Below the pieces are notes generated by a model. The model ran no database searches. It had not been told where the DNA came from and saw only the letters and a list, made by a program, of their open reading frames with translations. Positions 56,741 through 64,000 of a stretch of DNA of 64,000 bases are shown here, piece by piece. The DNA is taken from the NCBI GenBank assembly GCA_050744085.1, contig JBOGGU010000009.1, positions 1 to 64,000 on the forward strand, written 5' to 3'. Position numbers and translations under genes: made by a program. Origin of the DNA: JAVKSL01 sp050744085 (GTDB taxonomy: Bacteria; Actinomycetota; Acidimicrobiia; Acidimicrobiales; JAJPHD01). Within the stretch, counting starts at the first letter, position 1. Each line of letters starts with the position of its first letter.

Positions 56741-57004
56741 CTAGGAGCCTCCCGATTGGCTGGACCAGCGGGTTCCGGGCAGGTCGCCCATACGGTTCTC
56801 GACCAGCCGGCGGGCCCGCTCGGTGGCCAGGCCCACCAACGCCAAGCTCTTGTCGGCGGCCACCCCGGCGGCAAAGCCGGCGACGGGTGACTCCCGAAGG
56901 TACCCAACCGCCCGGTTGAGCTGCTCGTGGCGCCCTTCACCGGCCTTGGTACCCAGATAGTAACCGGCGATCAGACCGGCAGCCAGTCCCATTCGCATCC
57001 TCAT
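56741..57004 (-). CDS. YtxH-like small protein
   Basis: 87 aa (ATG 57004), or 85 aa from the ATG at 56998, which would lie 6 nt after TACGCT. GLAAGLIAGYYLGTKAGEGRHEQLNRAV resembles YtxH/gas-vesicle-like membrane-associated proteins: a glycine-rich helix followed by an amphipathic helix. Function unknown. Confidence 0.65.
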   Translation of the reverse strand: MRMRMGLAAGLIAGYYLGTKAGEGRHEQLNRAVGYLRESPVAGFAAGVAADKSLALVGLATERARRLVENRMGDLPGTRWSSQSGGS

Positions 57005-57215
57005 AGCGTACTGTTCTACCCGGCGCGGGTGCCCCGCTCGACCAGTGATAGACGGCAGCTGAAGTGCCACACTCTTAGTCTCTGCCGGGCATTTCGGGTG
57101 CTCCAGGCCCATGCGTCGGGCGTTGGGTCACGTTCGAGATGACATCGTCGCGAAGCTCGCCCCACAGATCAGCGCCCACGACTGCTCCGCCGCAAGGCCC
57201 GCACAGCTCGTCCCT

Positions 57216-57599
57216 CTACCGAGGCACCATCGTGATCGGGCAGCGGACAACAGGAGCACGAGCGATCCGGCCGTCGGCGGTGAGGAGCGCACAATCCAGC
57301 TGCTCGGCCAGGGCGACGTACGACGCGTCGTACGCTGACAGGTTCTCCCGGAGCTGCCAGATGCGATCCAGCAGGGAGAACACCGCGTATCTCGTCACGC
57401 CGAGATGTCGCCAGCGATCAAGGGCGTTCCAGGCGGCGCCGACGTCGAACCGCTGAGCGACGACCCCGCGACGAAGGCCGTTGGCGATCTCGGAGTCGAT
57501 GAGGTGGGGGGCGTGGAGCTGGCCCTCGGCGAGGGCGCGGCGAGCCGGGCCGACGTTGAGCAGGGCGGAGAGGGCCGCCGATGCATCGACCACGATCAC
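57216..57599 (-). CDS. PIN-domain toxin (VapC-like)
   Basis: 127 aa. MIVVDASAALSALL (first Asp), HLIDSEIANGLRRGV, and LSAYDASYVALAEQLDCALLTADGRIAR hold the PIN acidic residues. Overlaps the antitoxin by 4 bases. Active site intact. Confidence 0.88.
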   Translation of the reverse strand: MIVVDASAALSALLNVGPARRALAEGQLHAPHLIDSEIANGLRRGVVAQRFDVGAAWNALDRWRHLGVTRYAVFSLLDRIWQLRENLSAYDASYVALAEQLDCALLTADGRIARAPVVRCPITMVPR

Positions 57600-57817
57600 C
57601 TTTCAGCCCGTCCGGCGCCCACATCAGCGACGATCGTCGCCGGGTCGACGTCAAGGTCAGGAAGGGCGCCAAGCAACGCCGGATTGTCTGCCCTCCGCGA
57701 CACCTCCGTGAGCTCTCTCACGGCCACTGCTGCTACCGACATAGCGTCATGGGCAGCGAGACGCTCTAGGCGTTCAACGACCTCGTCGGGCACGTTGCGA
57801 AGGTACAGAGTGCGCAT
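57596..57817 (-). CDS. Antitoxin (VapB/FitA-like)
   Basis: 73 aa. MRTLYLRNVPDEVVERLERLAAHDAMSVAAVAVRELTEV is a FitA/VapB ribbon-helix-helix. TAGCAT (minus strand, 57826-57831) lies 8 nt before the ATG. Confidence 0.85.
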   Translation of the reverse strand: MRTLYLRNVPDEVVERLERLAAHDAMSVAAVAVRELTEVSRRADNPALLGALPDLDVDPATIVADVGAGRAER

Positions 57818-57918
57818 GTCGCACTATGCTAGCACAAAGCTTGCGAATGGGTCCACCTACCGAGTGGGGGATCCGTCCGCCCTCCCGACGAAATGCGGTC
57901 GAGAGGAGGCTCACCACG

Positions 57919-58080
57919 TCAGTAGGGCGCCTGGAGGCCGGTGAACATCGGGAAGTGCCTGATGTTGCGAGTCAGGAGGCGGGTGCTCGTGCGCCTGGCA
58001 GTGGCGGCGATGGCGAGGTCGGCGCTGTCGACTGTGTGGTGGCTTGGGAACCACTGCCGACCGAGGGCACCGGACCAGCG
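57919..58080 (-). pseudogene. Decayed PIN-toxin gene (C-terminal part)
   Basis: The minus-strand frame ending at 57919 reads VDSADLAIAATARRTSTRLL then TRNIRHFPMFTGLQAPY, the unmistakable tail of a PIN toxin. Reading further upstream the frame meets stops at 58084 and 58126, and no start or N-terminal Asp motif is found. Third PIN locus in the window and a broken one. Confidence 0.6.
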
Positions 58081-58219
58081 CGCTCACGAGCGGGGAGGGT
58101 CGCCGTCGGTACCACTGTGGCGAAGTCAACCCTCTCGGTGAGCAACACCGGCCGGGTGATCCCCCCCAGACGATTTGGCCAGGCTGTGGCAGCCGTTCCA
58201 GCGACCCGTTTGGTGGTAC

Positions 58220-58618
58220 ATGAGCGTGCCGTCGCCTGAGGAGCTCGTCGAGGCACGGCGCTGGCTCAAGGAGGCCGGAGAGGAGCTGGCGGTGGCCACC
58301 GTCATTGGTGGGAACCCGGAGCTGCCGGGCAGGGTGGCTTGCTTCCATGCTCACCTGGCCGGCGAGAAGGCTCTGAAAGCCCTCCAGATCCGGCGCGGAG
58401 TGGTGATTCGTAAGGTCCATAACCTGGTCCAACTTGCCGCCGAGCTCCCAGCGGGGGACCAGCCTCGCTTCGAGGGCCGTGACCTGGACTTGCTGAACCC
58501 ATGGACCATCGACGCCAGGTATCCCGCGGACTTGGAAGACGTAAGCCAGGAGACGATCCGGCAGGTGCTGGCCGCCGCCGGTCGGGTGCTGTCGCCTGTC
58601 CGCGAGTCGGTCTCATAG
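58220..58618 (+). CDS. HEPN-domain protein
   Basis: 132 aa from the ATG at 58220. ARRWLKEAGEELAVATVIGGNPELPGRVACFHAHLAGEKALKALQI followed by RKVHNLVQLAAELP is the HEPN pattern, a helical domain often an RNase toxin paired with a MNT nucleotidyltransferase. No MNT gene is adjacent, so it may be an orphan. Confidence 0.75.
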   Translation: MSVPSPEELVEARRWLKEAGEELAVATVIGGNPELPGRVACFHAHLAGEKALKALQIRRGVVIRKVHNLVQLAAELPAGDQPRFEGRDLDLLNPWTIDARYPADLEDVSQETIRQVLAAAGRVLSPVRESVS

Positions 58619-58844
58619 CTTGCTTGAAGCGCCGACGGCAGACCGCGATGCGCCTTGCGGGCATCTACCGCCCCCATCGCCGAGGAGACAGTCATAGCAG
58701 CCGAGCATCCTAGCCCGCCCCCCTCAGCAGCCTGGGCGGAGACTCAGGCAACCTGTCCCGAGGTGGAGCCAGTAAGAACGGGCACGCCGGACTGCCTCGT
58801 CGATTGTCCTAGAGGACATCCCCGTGGCTGGGCGATCTCCGTAG

Positions 58845-58860
58845 TATAATCCAAAGGAGT
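58845..58860 (+). promoter_or_regulatory. Leadered promoter and ribosome site of the deaminase-toxin gene
   Basis: TATAAT (58845-58850) is followed by AAAGGAG (about 58853-58859) and ATG at 58868. This consensus layout differs from the leaderless TANNNT arrangement of most genes here, supporting separate origin. No clear -35 box. Confidence 0.55.
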
Positions 58861-58867
58861 TGTTGCG

Positions 58868-60124
58868 ATGGGCGTCTATGAGGAGCACCAAAGCGAATTG
58901 GACCCGACACATCCCAGGCGGGCCGTGACGCGCCTCGACGTAGTGCAGGCAACCAGTTCGGGTCCAGTCGTTGGCCACGCGTCTGTGCTGGTACTGCAGC
59001 GCCTAATTGGCAACCGCGCGGTGGCCTCGCTGCTCTCGCGAGCGGTAAGTGTTCCGGCGGCGGTCCCGGTACAGCGGGAACTTTACCTCGGCGGCAGCGA
59101 TATGGCGGAAGCATCCCTTCCGGCTCCGGAGAATCTTGGCAAAGCGGAGCGTGCCGGGCCAGGGGTGGTGGAACGGCTGAGCGAAATGCTCACGGATGGC
59201 ATCAGGCACGAATTTGACGACTGGCCTGCTGCGATCGTCGACGCGGCCCGCCAAGAGGGCGTTGTCGGAGCGCAGTTCCCACCTAAGCGCAAGTGGGAAG
59301 CGGATGAGTCCGACAGCGACTCCGAGGCGGAAGCAGTGAACAACGCCACCAAGCGGCGGCGAATTGTGGATACGCCGAAGGCTATCTTCAACGCCACCAA
59401 GTCCAAGGCGCGCAAGGGCAATATCAGGACTCCCAAACAGAATCGCAGAACCAAGCGCAAGCGGGATAAGAGCAGAGAAGTGCAGAGAGTGGACAACTGG
59501 GCAAAGACTGCCTTGGAGGTGACGAAGCAGCAGCTCTCGTTGGATGCCAAGGCGATTCATCAAGAGGCCCTAGGGGGCGGCTCGCGGCGGTCCTTCGGGG
59601 CAACCACCGTGGTGACAGCTGCCTTGCTCGATTTACACGGGACCGTACAGAAGTTTATGTTCACCAATCTCAAAAGCATGGTCTCGAAAGCTCTGTGTGA
59701 CGCGGCGGCTCGGAGAGGATACCAATCGATTGCCGCGCAGCAATCTCACGCTGAAGGGGAACTTATCCAGTACGTACGCGTGGCCCGGAAGGGATTCTAC
59801 AGCATCCAAGCCATTGGCTGCGACAAGGACCACTGTGTCGAGTGCGATGAGGTGCTACGCAAAGTGATTGGCAATTACGAGACAAGTCTTGGGGTTGGCT
59901 CCAAGCCCTTCAAGAACTACTACATTCCAGAGGCTCTCGGGGTAGCCTTCGGAAAGAACTACACGAGCCAGACCGATCCCGCGGACGCTAAAGCGATGCT
60001 GCGTCACGACGCGGAGGACAGTGCCGCGACCCGTAAGCAAAAGAGGGAGGAGCGGAAGCGCCAAAGGGTAGAAGCGCCGGTTCAAAGCGGGGAGGACAAG
60101 GAAGAGGAGGAGGAAGGCGATTGA
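58868..60124 (+). CDS. Putative deaminase-type toxin with injection-system signature and NLS-like clusters
   Basis: 418 aa, lower G+C than its surroundings. Residues 43-56 LQRLIGNRAVASLL and 68-70 VQR match a signature common at the start of actinobacterial proteins linked to extracellular contractile injection systems (the DUF4157 group). Basic clusters follow: PPKRKW 138-143, TKRRRIV 161-167 and RRTKRKRDK 193-201, the first followed by an acidic Asp/Ser patch. The C-terminal part has two strands (about 243-268), a helix, H294-A-E296, then IGCDKDHC323-VEC326, the zinc and catalytic pattern of cytidine-deaminase-fold toxins (HAE ... CxxC). The tail is Lys/Arg- then Glu-rich. Not matched to a named family; the IGCxK-C-C spacing recalls OTT_1508-like deaminases. 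A nucleic-acid or free-base deaminase both remain possible. Confidence 0.7.
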   Translation: MGVYEEHQSELDPTHPRRAVTRLDVVQATSSGPVVGHASVLVLQRLIGNRAVASLLSRAVSVPAAVPVQRELYLGGSDMAEASLPAPENLGKAERAGPGVVERLSEMLTDGIRHEFDDWPAAIVDAARQEGVVGAQFPPKRKWEADESDSDSEAEAVNNATKRRRIVDTPKAIFNATKSKARKGNIRTPKQNRRTKRKRDKSREVQRVDNWAKTALEVTKQQLSLDAKAIHQEALGGGSRRSFGATTVVTAALLDLHGTVQKFMFTNLKSMVSKALCDAAARRGYQSIAAQQSHAEGELIQYVRVARKGFYSIQAIGCDKDHCVECDEVLRKVIGNYETSLGVGSKPFKNYYIPEALGVAFGKNYTSQTDPADAKAMLRHDAEDSAATRKQKREERKRQRVEAPVQSGEDKEEEEEGD

Positions 60125-60464
60125 CGGAGACGATCTGTTTGGAGGTCGCCGACCTGGGGAAGGGCAAACAACCAATGCGACGAGCCCCCATGATGGCGGG
60201 GTTGGCAGATAGCGACCAGGCGAGGCCCGGTCCTCGGCGACGCCAGTTCAGCGCCACGTAGAAGACGCGCACCTTGGAGGATAACAACGCCTGGCCGATT
60301 CGGGCGCCGGGCGCCAAGGGACTCCCGCTGAGGAGGGAGGGGCTGTACTCCAGCGACATCGGGTAGTGGCGTAGGGCTTCAGAGACCGGCGTCGACGCCG
60401 GGTTGGCGCCCAAGTCTCGAAGGCCCGAGTCAACCAGGACAAGGAGGTCGAGGCCCTTCACAGG
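59988..60464 (-). CDS. Uncertain ORF convergent to the deaminase gene
   Basis: From ATG 60464 the frame is open for about 159 codons (MPVKGLDLLVLVDSGLRDLG ... VRVFYVALNWRRRGPGL). Third-codon positions outside the overlap are GC-rich, as expected for coding here, but the last 137 bp lie antisense to the deaminase gene and look non-protein-like. No family recognised. It may be chance or the end of a decayed gene. Confidence 0.2.
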   Translation of the reverse strand, partial: PVKGLDLLVLVDSGLRDLGANPASTPVSEALRHYPMSLEYSPSLLSGSPLAPGARIGQALLSSKVRVFYVALNWRRRGPGLAWSLSANPAIMGARRIGCLPFPRSATSKQIVSVNRLPPPLPCPPRFEPALLPFGASAPPSFAYGSRHCPPRRDAASL

Positions 60465-60806
60465 CATCTGTGGCGTAGACCACCAGACTGTCAAGGTTAT
60501 GCTTGAGCGCTCAGCCGCTGTGCACGCAGGCGCCGAGCCCCCGGCACGCTCCGTGCGTTCCCGCAACTTCGAAATCGTGGCCGAGGTCGTGGCTGCTGTC
60601 TACCTAATGAGTATAGACCCCGCTCTCGGTGTTCATGGGAGACGCCGTGAGAGCGCGGGAGAACCATCCGCCGGCCATACTGGTAGCTGACGGTAGGAAG
60701 CGGCAAGACGGAGTCTTCGTCCGCCGACGTGGACACCAGCATTGATGCTGGTCAGAGGCAATATTGGAGGATACCGGGACCAGCTGGTAGGCTCTGGGCA
60801 AGTTCT
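60465..60806. other. Intergenic stretch before tRNA-Asn
   Basis: No gene, repeat or clear promoter is recognised. It may contain the tRNA promoter but no consensus boxes stand out. Confidence 0.4.
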
Positions 60807-60879
60807 TCCGGGGTAGCTCAATTGGCAGAGCAACGGACTGTTAATCCGTTTGTTGAGAGTTCGAGTCTCTCCCCCGGAG
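60807..60879 (+). tRNA. tRNA-Asn (anticodon GTT)
   Basis: 73 nt. Acceptor TCCGGGG pairs with CCCCGGA, D-arm AGCTCAATTGGCAGAGC, anticodon loop CTGTTAA (GTT), T-loop GTTCGAGTC. CCA is not encoded. Such genes are frequent integration sites. Confidence 0.95.
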
Positions 60880-60885
60880 CTCGAC

Positions 60886-60958
60886 GGGCCCGTAGCTCAG
60901 TGGTCAGAGCGGGGGACTCATAATCCCTTGGTCGCAGGTTCGATCCCTGCCGGGCCCA
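60886..60958 (+). tRNA. tRNA with CAT anticodon (elongator Met, or Ile2)
   Basis: 73 nt. Acceptor GGGCCCG pairs with CGGGCCC, D-arm AGCTCAGTGGTCAGAGC, anticodon loop CTCATAA (CAT), T-loop GGTTCGATC. The first acceptor pair is G-C, so it is not the initiator type. Whether C34 is converted to lysidine (Ile) cannot be told by eye. Seven bases after tRNA-Asn. Confidence 0.92.
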
Positions 60959-61109
60959 CCGGCCGGATAAGTGCTGGTAGTACGTCGTGCAGGTGGTTGT
61001 CAGTTCGTGAAGCTGGCGCTGACGGTGCATAGTTCCGTCCGTCTACCGTCGATCAGCTGCGTTCACCGCGGGTTGAGGTGACAGAGTACGCGCTACACTT
61101 CGGCCATCC

Positions 61110-61425
61110 GTGCGTGGTGACCTGTATCGGCTCCGGGCACCCAAGGACCGCGTGGCCACGAACAGACCGGCTCCGCTTTGCAGTGGTCGTGCAGTCTGAG
61201 GATCTCCCCCTTTCCACTTGGATCATCGCGCCCACGTCGACCGGGCGGAGGGCGGCGTCGTTCCGGCCCGAGATCGAGGTAAATGGCGTCAGGACCCGTG
61301 TGATGGTCGAGCGGCTGACCGTTATCGACGTGCAGGCCCGGCTTGGGGAGCTCGCCGGTCGCCTCGACACATCCGACCTGCAAGCCGTCGACTCCGCACT
61401 CTTTGCTGTTCTGGGCTTGGATTAG
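61110..61425 (+). pseudogene. MazF/PemK-type toxin gene with two frameshifts
   Basis: From GTG 61110 one frame gives RGDLYRLRAPKDRV, the usual MazF N-terminus. The expected HEQTG follows in the next frame (from 61157), and RFAVVVQSEDLPLSTWIIAPTSTG continues in the third (from 61174). Restoring one base near 61156 and one near 61173 yields an intact 105-aa toxin. As it stands the longest frame (from 61078) joins an unrelated N-terminus to the MazF core. No intact antitoxin is seen upstream. Confidence 0.65.
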
Positions 61426-61525
61426 GATTAGGTCACGGTCCGCCCGGTAGGCGGGAGCCGGGTGGACCAGCTCTCAACGCCAGCTCAGCGGGGTAGGCCG
61501 GCTCAACCGGGCCAGCGGGAACGCA

Positions 61526-62137
61526 CTAGCTGGAGTCAGGGCGGCCGAGCTGGGCATCCAGCTTCGCGGTGAGCTTTGGCGAGGCGACCAGGGTCCCTGC
61601 GCCCATCAGGGCGAGCGAGCCCACCACCGCGACGACCAACCCGGAGCCGATCCTGACCTGTATGCCGATCGAACCACTGGGCGCGGTGACCCAGAACAAC
61701 ACCGCGCCCAGTATCGCCGCCCCGCCACTGGCCACGAGCAAGTGACCTGCCAGCGAGTTACTGAACGCCGCTGCGCTCCTACGGCGCCGACCGCCGAGGC
61801 GAAGGTTCGCTGCGACCACGATCGCCAGACCGGCGAGCCAGGCGGCGAAGCTGAGCCATCCCCAGCTATTGAACCCGTTTTCCGAGACGTGGACCAGATC
61901 CAGTGCGTTCGCCGAGAGCCAGGGCAACAACAAGCCAACGAACATCACCACGAGCGCAAAGCTGGCAATGACCAGGCCGATTGGTGCGCTCCGGATCCGA
62001 GTTATCCATGCCGGCTCCGCCCGGTACTGCGGGCTCCCATGTGCCGCCGCCGGTCCAGGGTCGACCGGAGCGCTGCAAGATGCGCAGAACCGCGCTCCAA
62101 AGGGCACAGTGGCCCCACAGACCGCACATACAGGCAT
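61526..62137 (-). CDS. Zinc-ribbon membrane protein
   Basis: 203 aa from the ATG at 62137. MPVCAVCGATVPFGARFCASC is a zinc ribbon with two CxxC knuckles, followed by four hydrophobic helices. Function unknown; common in actinobacteria. Confidence 0.75.
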   Translation of the reverse strand: MPVCAVCGATVPFGARFCASCSAPVDPGPAAAHGSPQYRAEPAWITRIRSAPIGLVIASFALVVMFVGLLLPWLSANALDLVHVSENGFNSWGWLSFAAWLAGLAIVVAANLRLGGRRRRSAAAFSNSLAGHLLVASGGAAILGAVLFWVTAPSGSIGIQVRIGSGLVVAVVGSLALMGAGTLVASPKLTAKLDAQLGRPDSS

Positions 62138-62241
62138 CAGTGGCTCCCGCTTTCGTCCAAGCTCATGGCCCAAGTATTACATCCACCCGTGGCCGGTGCT
62201 CGCGGGCAACCGCGACGGCATGGGGATGCCACACTGTGAGG

Positions 62242-62667
62242 ATGCCCAGCCTGCGGCGTCGAACCGCCGTGCCTGCCGAAGACGACAACACCCGCATCGT
62301 TAGCTACGGCCAGGCGCATCCCGACTCCTCCGCCGGTGCCTGGCATGGCCCAGCCGTCGGTTTCGTCGTGGCGTTCACCACCGACCTGGAGGCCCATCGC
62401 TCCGACTTGGAGCGCCTGGTGTTGGACCCAGATCGGCTCCAGGTGGTCTGGGTCCGTTACACCTACCGACAGCTGGAGCAGGTCATGGACGAGATCGCCC
62501 CCCTCGTGAGGGACCGGGCGATCACCGCCTACGGACCTGAACCCCGCACCAACACGGTCCGGGTCCGGGTGCTGGCGGAGCATGTGGAAGGGGTCCGCGC
62601 TCGCCTGGAGCGTCTCTACGGCGACCGTGTGAGCGTCGTCGAGGGAGGCCGTTTCGGCTGGGTGTAG
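62242..62667 (+). CDS. Hypothetical protein
   Basis: 141 aa from the ATG at 62242. The segment RLQVVWVRYTYRQLEQVMDEI and the end RVRVLAEHVEGVRARLERLYGDRVSVVEG look like an alpha/beta protein with codon use normal for the genome. No family recognised. Confidence 0.55.
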   Translation: MPSLRRRTAVPAEDDNTRIVSYGQAHPDSSAGAWHGPAVGFVVAFTTDLEAHRSDLERLVLDPDRLQVVWVRYTYRQLEQVMDEIAPLVRDRAITAYGPEPRTNTVRVRVLAEHVEGVRARLERLYGDRVSVVEGGRFGWV

Positions 62668-62910
62668 GCCGATTCTCGACAGCTAGGCCCATCCTCAGTC
62701 AGGCCGTTGTGAGGTCAACGATCGCTCTGAGGGGGGGGTCACGACCTCGGCCCGCCGCCAGCGCTACTATTGGCCTGTGAGCGCAAAGCCGCACGCCCCC
62801 TGGTGAGGGCGAGGTGGCCACGGTCGAGCGGACGGCAGCCACGGCCGAGCGAGCGTTTGCGCGACCCCCAACCGCTGATCAAGAGCCGACTGCCCTCTGG
62901 CCGGGGGGCG
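62668..62910. other. Intergenic stretch before the CLC gene
   Basis: No gene is supported. GC-rich, with a CTCTGAGGGGGGGGTC run near 62725; nothing else stands out. Confidence 0.35.
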
Positions 62911-64000
62911 ATGGAGCAACCAAACGTCAACAGCGACGGGGATGCAGCCCTCACCCTGCGGTTCTGGGCCATGCTCGTCCTGACGGGAGTGGCGACAGGG
63001 CTGTTCGGCGCCTTGATGATGCTCATCTTGTTCAGCGTGGAGCACCTGGCCTTCAACTTCCACACCGGAAGCTTCCAATCCGCCGTCGAAAGGGTGTCTG
63101 CTTGGCATCGGGTCCTGCCCCTGGTCATCGCGGGCGCCTTTGGGGGGGTGGCCTGGTACCTCCTACGTCACTACACCCCGAATGAGCGCTCGGAGGTCGA
63201 CGAAGCCATCTGGGCAGGCGACGGCAAGCTGTCGTTCCGTCGCTGCCTGGGCAGCGGGCTCATCTCAGAGGTGGTCATCGGCATGGGAGCCTCGATCGGC
63301 CGCGAGAACGCCCCCAAGCTCATGGGCGGGGCCTCGGCGAGCGTCCTGGCTGGATGGTCGGGGCTCAGCACCGCCCAACGCCGCCTTCTCGTGGCATGCG
63401 GGGGGGGCGCCGGGTTTGCCGCCGTCTACAACGTACCCCTCGCGGGCGCCTTGTTCACAGCCGAGATCCTGCTCGGCAGCCTCAGCCTGCCCGTCGTGCT
63501 CCCTGCCCTTGCATGCTCGTCGATCGCCACCGTCACCGCATGGATCTACCTGCCCGTCCACCCCACCTACGTGAACATAGGAGCATTCGCGTTCCGGCCG
63601 AACCTGCTTGTGTGGGCCCTTGTCGCCGGACCGCTGGTCGGCGTTTTCGCGACGGGCTACATACGGCTCGTGGGTTGGGTATCCCACCATCGCGTCGCCG
63701 GGCGCAAGGCCCTCGCGGCCCCCCTTGTGGCGTTCACCATCCTCGGGCTTGTCGGGATCAAGTACCCGCAGCTATTCGGGAACGGCAAGGACATGGCCCA
63801 CGCAGCCTTCCTCGGCGGGGGGACACTCGGCCTGCTCGCCGCCCTTGCGTTCCTCAAGCCGATCGTCACCTCCCTCTGCCTGGGCAGCGGCGCCTCTGGC
63901 GGTCTGTTCACGCCCGTGATGAGCACCGGCGCCGTCCTCGGGGGCTTCATGGGCCTCGCCTGGTCGCAGCTCTGGCCCGGCTCCCCGGTCGGCGCATACG
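62911..64000 (+). CDS. CLC-family chloride channel/transporter (cut by window end)
   Basis: At least 363 aa from the ATG at 62911; the frame runs off the window. GMGASIGRENAPKLMGG corresponds to the G-R-E-G-P filter region and keeps the gating Glu. AAVYNVPLAGALFTAEILLG and GSGASGGLFTPVMSTGAVLGG are further CLC signatures. Membrane Cl-/H+ antiporter or channel. Confidence 0.9.
   Translation, partial: MEQPNVNSDGDAALTLRFWAMLVLTGVATGLFGALMMLILFSVEHLAFNFHTGSFQSAVERVSAWHRVLPLVIAGAFGGVAWYLLRHYTPNERSEVDEAIWAGDGKLSFRRCLGSGLISEVVIGMGASIGRENAPKLMGGASASVLAGWSGLSTAQRRLLVACGGGAGFAAVYNVPLAGALFTAEILLGSLSLPVVLPALACSSIATVTAWIYLPVHPTYVNIGAFAFRPNLLVWALVAGPLVGVFATGYIRLVGWVSHHRVAGRKALAAPLVAFTILGLVGIKYPQLFGNGKDMAHAAFLGGGTLGLLAALAFLKPIVTSLCLGSGASGGLFTPVMSTGAVLGGFMGLAWSQLWPGSPVGAY

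Noticed and set aside
57826..58239. Plus-strand open frame of about 137 aa before the HEPN gene
   Set aside because: No protein-like features; it overlaps the better-supported PIN remnant on the other strand, so it is not the missing MNT partner.
60403..60690. Plus-strand 95-codon frame after the deaminase gene as an immunity protein
   Set aside because: No ribosome site, no conserved pattern and unusual composition; not supported.

Overview
This window is chromosomal DNA of a high-GC Gram-positive bacterium (phylum Actinomycetota). A deep lineage such as the Acidimicrobiia fits best, but that placement is inference. The evidence is the ctaE-qcrCAB respiratory block, a hemE-hemH-hemY haem block, Ku, deazaflavin-type oxidoreductases (LLM, PPOX fold), many GTG starts, roughly 70% G+C, and a recurrent TANNNT box 6-8 nt before start codons, which points to widespread leaderless transcription.

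Layout. 0.1-4.2 kb: cytochrome bc1 and oxidase subunit III (minus strand). 4.3-7.2 kb: a VapBC-like pair and a HelD-type helicase. 7.4-13.7 kb: hemE-hemH-hemG, Ku, and an Lnt-like acyltransferase. 13.5-19.5 kb: BrkB and GtrA membrane proteins and a zinc/manganese ABC importer beside a divergent Fur/Zur regulator. 19.5-26.5 kb: an accessory stretch with toxin-antitoxin genes and remnants, a copied piece of hemG, citrate synthase, an SDR, a low-GC two-gene island, and tandem Uma2 genes. 26.6-30.7 kb: ClpC, a polyprenyl diphosphate synthase and a DUF2277 protein. 30.7-35.7 kb: CpaE- and CpaB-like pilus proteins next to a kinase-like protein with a degenerate DFG motif and a helix-turn-helix protein. 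35.7-56.6 kb: a mostly housekeeping run (HIT, phoH-ybeY-hlyC-era, glycosyltransferase, GtrA, acyltransferase, DinG helicase, LLM oxidoreductase, uppS, recO, glyS, ppdK, dnaG, sigma-70). 56.6-61.4 kb: an accessory island ending near tRNA-Asn and tRNA-Met, with TA genes, pseudogenes and a lower-GC deaminase-toxin candidate. 61.5-64 kb: a zinc-ribbon membrane protein, an unknown protein and a truncated CLC channel.

The most interesting gene is at 58868-60124. It joins an N-terminal LQR-GNRAV-VQR signature of actinobacterial contractile-injection-associated proteins, three basic clusters resembling nuclear localisation signals, and a C-terminal HAE...CxxC nucleic-acid-deaminase motif. No immunity gene is recognisable beside it. 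A eukaryote-directed deaminase effector is a testable reading.

Other unexplained structure: a 37-bp element just downstream of era, ppdK and clpC; long palindromes whose spacers often contain TATAAT-like boxes, two of them differing by compensatory changes; GC-rich in-frame tandem repeats inside at least ten proteins; and an Lnt with Ser at the catalytic Cys position. All functions come from reading translations and motifs by eye; no searches were run.
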